A stretch of 9,696 bases of DNA from positions 41,863 through 51,558 of the forward strand of contig DIQC01000012.1 in the NCBI GenBank assembly GCA_002426495.1, written 5' to 3'. The notes beneath the pieces are model-generated. The model saw only the letters and a list, made by a program, of their open reading frames with translations, had not been told where the DNA came from and did not search any database. Both the position numbers and the translations under genes were made by a program. The DNA comes from Thermacetogenium sp. UBA5472 (GTDB lineage Bacteria; Bacillota; DSM-12270; Thermacetogeniales; Thermacetogeniaceae). Below, piece after piece: positions 6,245 to 9,696 of the stretch (position 1 is the stretch's first letter; each line of letters opens with the position of its first letter).

Positions 6245-8935
6245 TTATGATGCGTTGCTCAACCTTTCCACCTTCACCGCACAGACCTTGTATTCCCCTG
6301 TTTTGGTGATGGGGTCTACAGCGTCGCTGGTCAAGACATTGGTGGGGGTTGCTGTATAGTGGAAGGACATCCAGATAACGCCCGGAGGCACTCTGTCTGT
6401 CACTTCTACCTTTGTTGTAACTTCACCCCTACGTGATGTTACCTTGACCTGGTCCCCTGTGACAATTTTCAGCCGTGAGGCATCATCGGGGTTGACCTCT
6501 GCATATTCCTCATTCCAGATGCTGCTGATATCTGCAGAGTAAGGTGTCGTCACATTATAATGGAACAGAATCCTGCCTGTGGAAAGCAGCATGGGGTATT
6601 CATCATCAGGCATTTCCGCAGGAGGTACGTGTTCGATCCCCTGGAAGAGCCCTTTGCCTCTGGTAAAGGAAGCTCCGTGCAAGAATTTAGTGCCCGGATG
6701 ATCAGCTGTTGGGCATGGCCATTGTAGCCCTTGGGCGTCAATGCGCTCAAAGCTCATCCCCCCATAGGATGGTGTCAGTGATGCCATTTCATCAAAGATC
6801 TCTTCGGCTGTATTGTAGTTCATGGGATAACCCATCCTGGTAACCATTTCCGAGATCGACTGCCAGTTGGCTTTGCCAGGCAGTGGTTCAATGGCTTTCC
6901 GGACCCGCTGGACCCGCCGTTCGGTGTTGGTGAAGGTCCCATCTGTTTCCGCAAAACTGGCTGCTGGCAGTATCACATCGGCGTACTCTGCAGTTTCTGT
7001 CAGGAAGAGTTCTTGCACCACCAGGAACTCTAAGTTCGCCAGGCCAGATTTGATGTGGTTGGCATCGGGATCTGTCAACACCGGGTTCTCACCCAGGATA
7101 TACATAGCCTTCAGTTCTCCGGAGTTAGCCTTATTAAACATATCAGGGATCATGAGGCCAACTTCAGTTGACATAGATGCCCCCCAGGCCTTCTCGAACT
7201 TCTTTTGTGCAGCCGGGTCGGGAACCTTTTGGTAGCCTGTGTAGACATTGGGTAGTGCCCCCATATCGCAGGCCCCTTGGACGTTGTTCTGACCACGCAT
7301 GGGGTTGACACCTGTGCTCTCTCGGCCGAGATGTCCGGTCAGCATTGCCAAGTTGGCTGTGCTCATCACGTTATTAGTTCCACAAACGTGTTCGGTGATC
7401 CCTAGGGTGTAGAAAAGCCCTGCTTTGTCAGCTTTCGCATAGAGGCGGGCCGCTGCAATGATGTCCTCAACTGGTACGCCGCTTATTTCTGAGGCGTGTT
7501 CTGGTGTGTATTTTTCCACGGTTTCTTTAAGGGCTTCGAAGTTTTCAGTGCGTTCTTCAACAAACTTCTTGTCATAGAGATCTTCTTTGATGATGACATG
7601 CATCATCCCGTTAAGCAGCGGGATATCTGTACCAGGGTTGAGCTGGAGCCAGTAATCTGCTTCTTCGGCAAGCTCGGTGCGCCGTGGATCTACAACGATC
7701 AGTTTGGCACCCGCTCGCTTGGCTTGCTTCATCTTGTAACCGATAATAGGATGGGCTGTGGTGGCGTTTGTCCCAATCAAAAATAAAAGGTCTGCATTCA
7801 GAATTTCATTGATCGAGTTGGTCATTGCACCGCTGCCGAATGATGTGGCCAGACCGGCCACAGTCGGCGCGTGTCATGTGCGGGCACAATGGTCGACGCT
7901 GTTTGTGCCCATCACCGCCCTTGTAAATTTCTGAACCAGGTAGTTTTCTTCATTGGTACACCTGGCTGAACTTAAAGATGCAAAAGCGTTGCCCCCGTAT
8001 TTTTCTTTAATCTCATTAAAGCCTTTAGCGATGGTATCATAAGCCTCATCCCAGGAAACAGGCACGAACTCCCCATCCTTTTTGACCAGAGGGGTTTTCA
8101 GACGCTTGTCACTGTATATATAATCCCAGCCGAAGCGTCCCTTGATACAGAGCTGTTTCCCATTGACTGGGCTGTCCGGGTTAGAGGTTACCCCGGCCAC
8201 TTTGCCGTCCTTTACCATCAGATTGAAGTTGCAGCCTGTACCGCAGAAGGGACAGGTGGTCCTCACCCTCTCATACTCCCATCTCCGGCCTTTGCCGTGC
8301 AGCTGTTTCTCTGTCAGGGCACCGGTGGGGCAGACCGCCACACAGTTGCCACAGAATACGCAGTCAGAGCTGGCCATATCTGTATCACCGAAGGGGCCTA
8401 CCTTGGTATTAAATCCCCTGTAGTTAAAATCGATGATGTCTTTGCAGGGCATCTCAGCGCAGGCTCTGATACACTTGCCGCAGAGGATGCATTTGTTGAG
8501 ATCACGTACGTAGAAGGGATTGCTATCCTCCAGTTCGTAGCTATGACGTTCAGGGTTGATAAAGGTGGTTTCAGTTACACCATACTGGTAGCAGTATTCT
8601 GCCAGCTTACAGTCACCCATTTTTTCACAGGTGAGACAGTCTAACGGGTGGTTGGCAATGATCATTTCTAAAATTGTTCTTCGTGCCTCTATGATGGCGT
8701 CTGTTTCTGTACGCACCACCATGCCATCAGTAACCTCGGTGACACAGGATGCTGGCAGGTTTTTCCTTCCTTCGATTTCCACAATGCAAAGCCGACAGGC
8801 TCCTGCGGCAGTCAGTTCCGGATCATGGCAGAGCCGGGGGATGTGGATCCCGTTCTGTTCTGCTGCTTCCAAAACTGAAATCCCAGCTGGAACTTGGACC
8901 TCCTTTCCATCAATGGATATCTTGACAAATTCCAC
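6245..8935 (-). CDS. fdhA: Formate dehydrogenase alpha subunit, selenocysteine-containing (UGA read through)
   Basis: The enzyme interconverts formate and CO2 at a Mo- or W-bis-MGD centre and passes electrons through iron-sulfur clusters. The frame is continuous over 896 codons if the TGA at 7876-7874 is read as selenocysteine (Sec354), in the context HCART-U-HAPT, the known FdhA active-site motif. In order it shows an N-terminal [2Fe-2S] ferredoxin domain (Cys36, 47, 50, 64), a His-Cys3 cluster (His96, Cys100, 103, 109), two [4Fe-4S] motifs (Cys149/152/155/159 and Cys192/195/198/202) and the catalytic-domain cluster (Cys228, 231, 235, 263). A molybdopterin-dinucleotide-binding C terminus follows (LSTGRILFHYN; SRRGEV; DPITKTGEYKVCAV). 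This architecture and length match NAD(P)-linked cytoplasmic FdhA such as that of Moorella. There is no signal peptide. The GTG at 8935 is set by AAAGGAG. No beta subunit lies in the window, so its electron partner is unseen. A gene caller ignoring Sec would split it in two at 7874. Confidence 0.95.
7844..7876 (-). promoter_or_regulatory. Bacterial SECIS element of fdhA
   Basis: Just after the UGA (7876-7874) the mRNA folds into UGUGGCC (7862-7856), loop GGUCU (7855-7851) and GGCCACA (7850-7844). The loop is 18 bases downstream of UGA and carries the GGUCU seen in the E. coli fdhF SECIS, where the G and U contact SelB. It lies within the coding sequence, as bacterial SECIS elements do. The stem is perfect over 7 bp. 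Confidence 0.9.
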
Positions 8936-9195
8936 AGATACCACTCCTTTCTTAAATTTTATCTTGTTGAACAGCCATATACAGAAAAACCGTAATTCAC
9001 AGGTAAGAATACTGCCTGTAGGCCGCAATTTGGTGCCAGTTAATGGCAAAATAATACATGAGATACTCAATTGAATTCAGTTAACTACTGACCGCTACAA
9101 CCTCATGATAGGAACGCTGCGGCAATAATGTCTGCTAAAAAGGGATAGTTAAAGCGGCTGTGTTTACTGCGTTTTTAGTAGTGCAAAAAAATCCC
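8936..9195 (-). other. Untranslated leader of fdhA, no gene recognised
   Basis: Apart from the ribosome binding site and small hairpins (TGCCA-TTAAC-TGGCA at 9036-9050), this AT-rich stretch shows no convincing coding capacity. No promoter with both boxes was found close to fdhA, which suggests the message begins upstream, at the riboswitch promoter near 9619-9648. Confidence 0.45.
8944..8950 (-). promoter_or_regulatory. Ribosome binding site deciding the fdhA start
   Basis: AAAGGAG ends 8 bases before GTG 8935. The reading frame is open upstream to 9070, but that extension has no ribosome binding site and no family similarity, so the GTG start is preferred. It also begins exactly where the ferredoxin domain should. 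Confidence 0.8.
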
Positions 9196-9233
9196 AGATT
9201 GTCTTTCCCTCCGCCCGAAGGGAAAGACAATCT
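9196..9233. repeat. Perfect 15-bp inverted repeat in the fdhA leader
   Basis: AGATTGTCTTTCCCT (9196-9210) and AGGGAAAGACAATCT (9219-9233) form a perfect 15-bp stem around CCGCCCGA. It lies 26 bp from the IS-type end and may belong to the same insertion, to a second small palindromic element, or to a leader RNA hairpin. On the minus strand GGGATTTTTTTGC follows closely, so it could also act as a terminator within the leader. Confidence 0.7.
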
Positions 9234-9258
9234 AAAACATGGGAAAAAGGAATGTGAG

Positions 9259-9372
9259 ATTGACATACTCCCCATGCCTGAAGGCAAGGGGATTCTAAGA
9301 TCATTAAAGAACGCCTGCAAAAGCAGGTCTTACAACTTCTCCTTTAAGAGTTGATGCCCCAACTCTGTTGCG
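9259..9372 (-). mobile_element. Remnant of an IS200/IS605-type right end, possible TnpB tail
   Basis: The outer edge, ATTGACATACTCCCCATGC (9259-9277), is the exact inverse of 151-169. It forms the imperfect hairpin CCCC-AT-GCCT-GA-AGGC-AA-GGGG (9270-9291), as at IS200/IS605 ends. Reading on the minus strand into the element, an open frame ending at the TAA at 9306-9304 gives RNRVGASTLKGEVVRPAFAG, which resembles the variable C-terminal tail of TnpB proteins. The rest of tnpB and the left end are gone. In intact elements this region also forms the scaffold of the TnpB guide RNA (omega RNA), whose guide would read beyond 9259 toward fdhA. The TnpB tail is an inference. Confidence 0.5.
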
Positions 9373-9468
9373 CCTTATATATCCCCATAGCTGAAACAAG
9401 GGGTAATACAGCGTTTTTGTGATAAATTAAACCGCGGAACATCCCCCCCTTTTATGAGCAGCATGACA

Positions 9469-9499
9469 TAAAAAGCCGGGGTACGAAAAGCACCCCGGC
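9469..9499 (-). terminator. Riboswitch-linked terminator before fdhA
   Basis: On the minus strand AGCCGGGGT (9499-9491) pairs perfectly with ACCCCGGCT (9481-9473) around a nine-base loop, followed by TTTTA. This is the strongest GC stem in the window. It lies about 17 bases after the third aptamer and so is its probable expression platform. Confidence 0.85.
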
Positions 9500-9516
9500 T
9501 GGTAAACCCTAGCCAT

Positions 9517-9612
9517 GATCTCCTTTCCGCACTGGGAGGCATGTCCGTTTCCAGATATACCCTATCGGTCCATCTGCCATAGCAATTGCCACAGGACAGT
9601 GGACTCGGAGTT
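9517..9612 (-). ncRNA. Moco/Tuco-type riboswitch aptamer upstream of fdhA
   Basis: On the minus strand the blocks are CTCCGAG (9610-9604), CACTGTCC, a stem GGTATATCT/GGACATGCC closed by GGAAAC, TCCCAGTGCGG and GGAAAGGAG (9527-9519). P1 pairs CTCC with GGAG and is extended by ATGA/TCAT. P2 pairs CACTG with CAGTG. The region between CACTGTCC and the GGAAAC stem holds a small possible hairpin (TGGC-AATT-GCTA), so P3 may be present. It is the closest relative of the tupA copy. Its targets would be fdhA and perhaps moeA, the user and maker of the cofactor it senses. Confidence 0.82.
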
Positions 9613-9618
9613 CTCATA

Positions 9619-9648
9619 ATTAAATTACTTAATGTTGTAGTTCGCCAA
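9619..9648 (-). promoter_or_regulatory. Promoter of the riboswitch-fdhA transcript
   Basis: On the minus strand TTGGCG (9648-9643) and TTTAAT (9624-9619) are separated by 18 bases, matching the sigma-A consensus at 4/6 and 5/6 positions. The predicted start falls just before the aptamer P1 helix, as expected. Confidence 0.5.
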
Positions 9649-9696
9649 TCTTAGAAAAATTCCTGCTTTCTTTTATCCCGCATTCCGCATGTAAAC

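Noticed and set aside
6245..7861. Reading the C-terminal part of fdhA as a separate gene, or fdhA as a pseudogene
   Set aside because: The single TGA falls exactly in the Sec site and is followed by a SECIS hairpin. There is no frameshift and no start signal after the TGA.
8936..9070. Longer fdhA start at 9070
   Set aside because: The extra 45 residues have no family similarity and no ribosome binding site. GTG 8935 has AAAGGAG and begins at the ferredoxin domain.
1..9696. CRISPR array, tRNA or rRNA genes
   Set aside because: No evenly spaced direct repeats and no cloverleaf or rRNA-like sequence were seen on either strand.

Overview
The window is a compact tungsten/molybdenum acquisition-and-use locus. 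It most likely comes from an anaerobic Firmicute of the Clostridia class (Peptococcaceae or Moorella-like acetogens and syntrophs). This is inferred from strong AGGAG-type ribosome binding sites, GTG starts, intrinsic terminators with U tracts, a lipoprotein signal with a VAGC lipobox, a selenocysteine formate dehydrogenase of the Moorella type, and IS200/IS605-type remnants. No ribosomal or taxonomic marker is present, so the genus cannot be named.

Layout. Positions 1-169 hold a GC-rich, palindrome-rich stretch ending in an IS200/IS605-type element end, then a terminator (177-209). Positions 262-432 hold a Moco/Tuco-type riboswitch with a terminator, leading into tupB (permease) and tupC (ATPase), up to 1996. 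A gene of the MOT1-type molybdate transporter family (2038-3180, minus strand) converges on tupC. A second Moco/Tuco riboswitch with terminator (3446-3589) precedes tupA, the tungstate-binding lipoprotein (3685-4560), which has its own terminator. On the minus strand, from the right edge inward, come a promoter, a third Moco/Tuco riboswitch and terminator (9648 down to 9469), a long leader carrying an IS200/IS605-type end and a perfect palindrome, and fdhA (8935-6245). The fdhA gene is read through an in-frame UGA as selenocysteine. moeA (6094-4895) follows.

How it works together. TupABC imports tungstate, and the MOT1-family protein probably imports molybdate. MoeA inserts the metal into molybdopterin. 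FdhA uses the resulting bis-MGD cofactor, with Sec354, to interconvert formate and CO2. Three separate RNA leaders share the same conserved blocks (CTCCGAG, GGAAAC, a C-rich CCYCCC block, GGAAAGGAG), and each is followed by an intrinsic terminator. The simplest reading is that mature Mo- or W-cofactor shuts down both halves of the importer and controls the enzyme that consumes the cofactor.

The main points of interest are the triple riboswitch arrangement, the splitting of tupA from tupBC into two riboswitch units, the UGA/SECIS in fdhA, and the inverted IS-type ends bracketing the locus.
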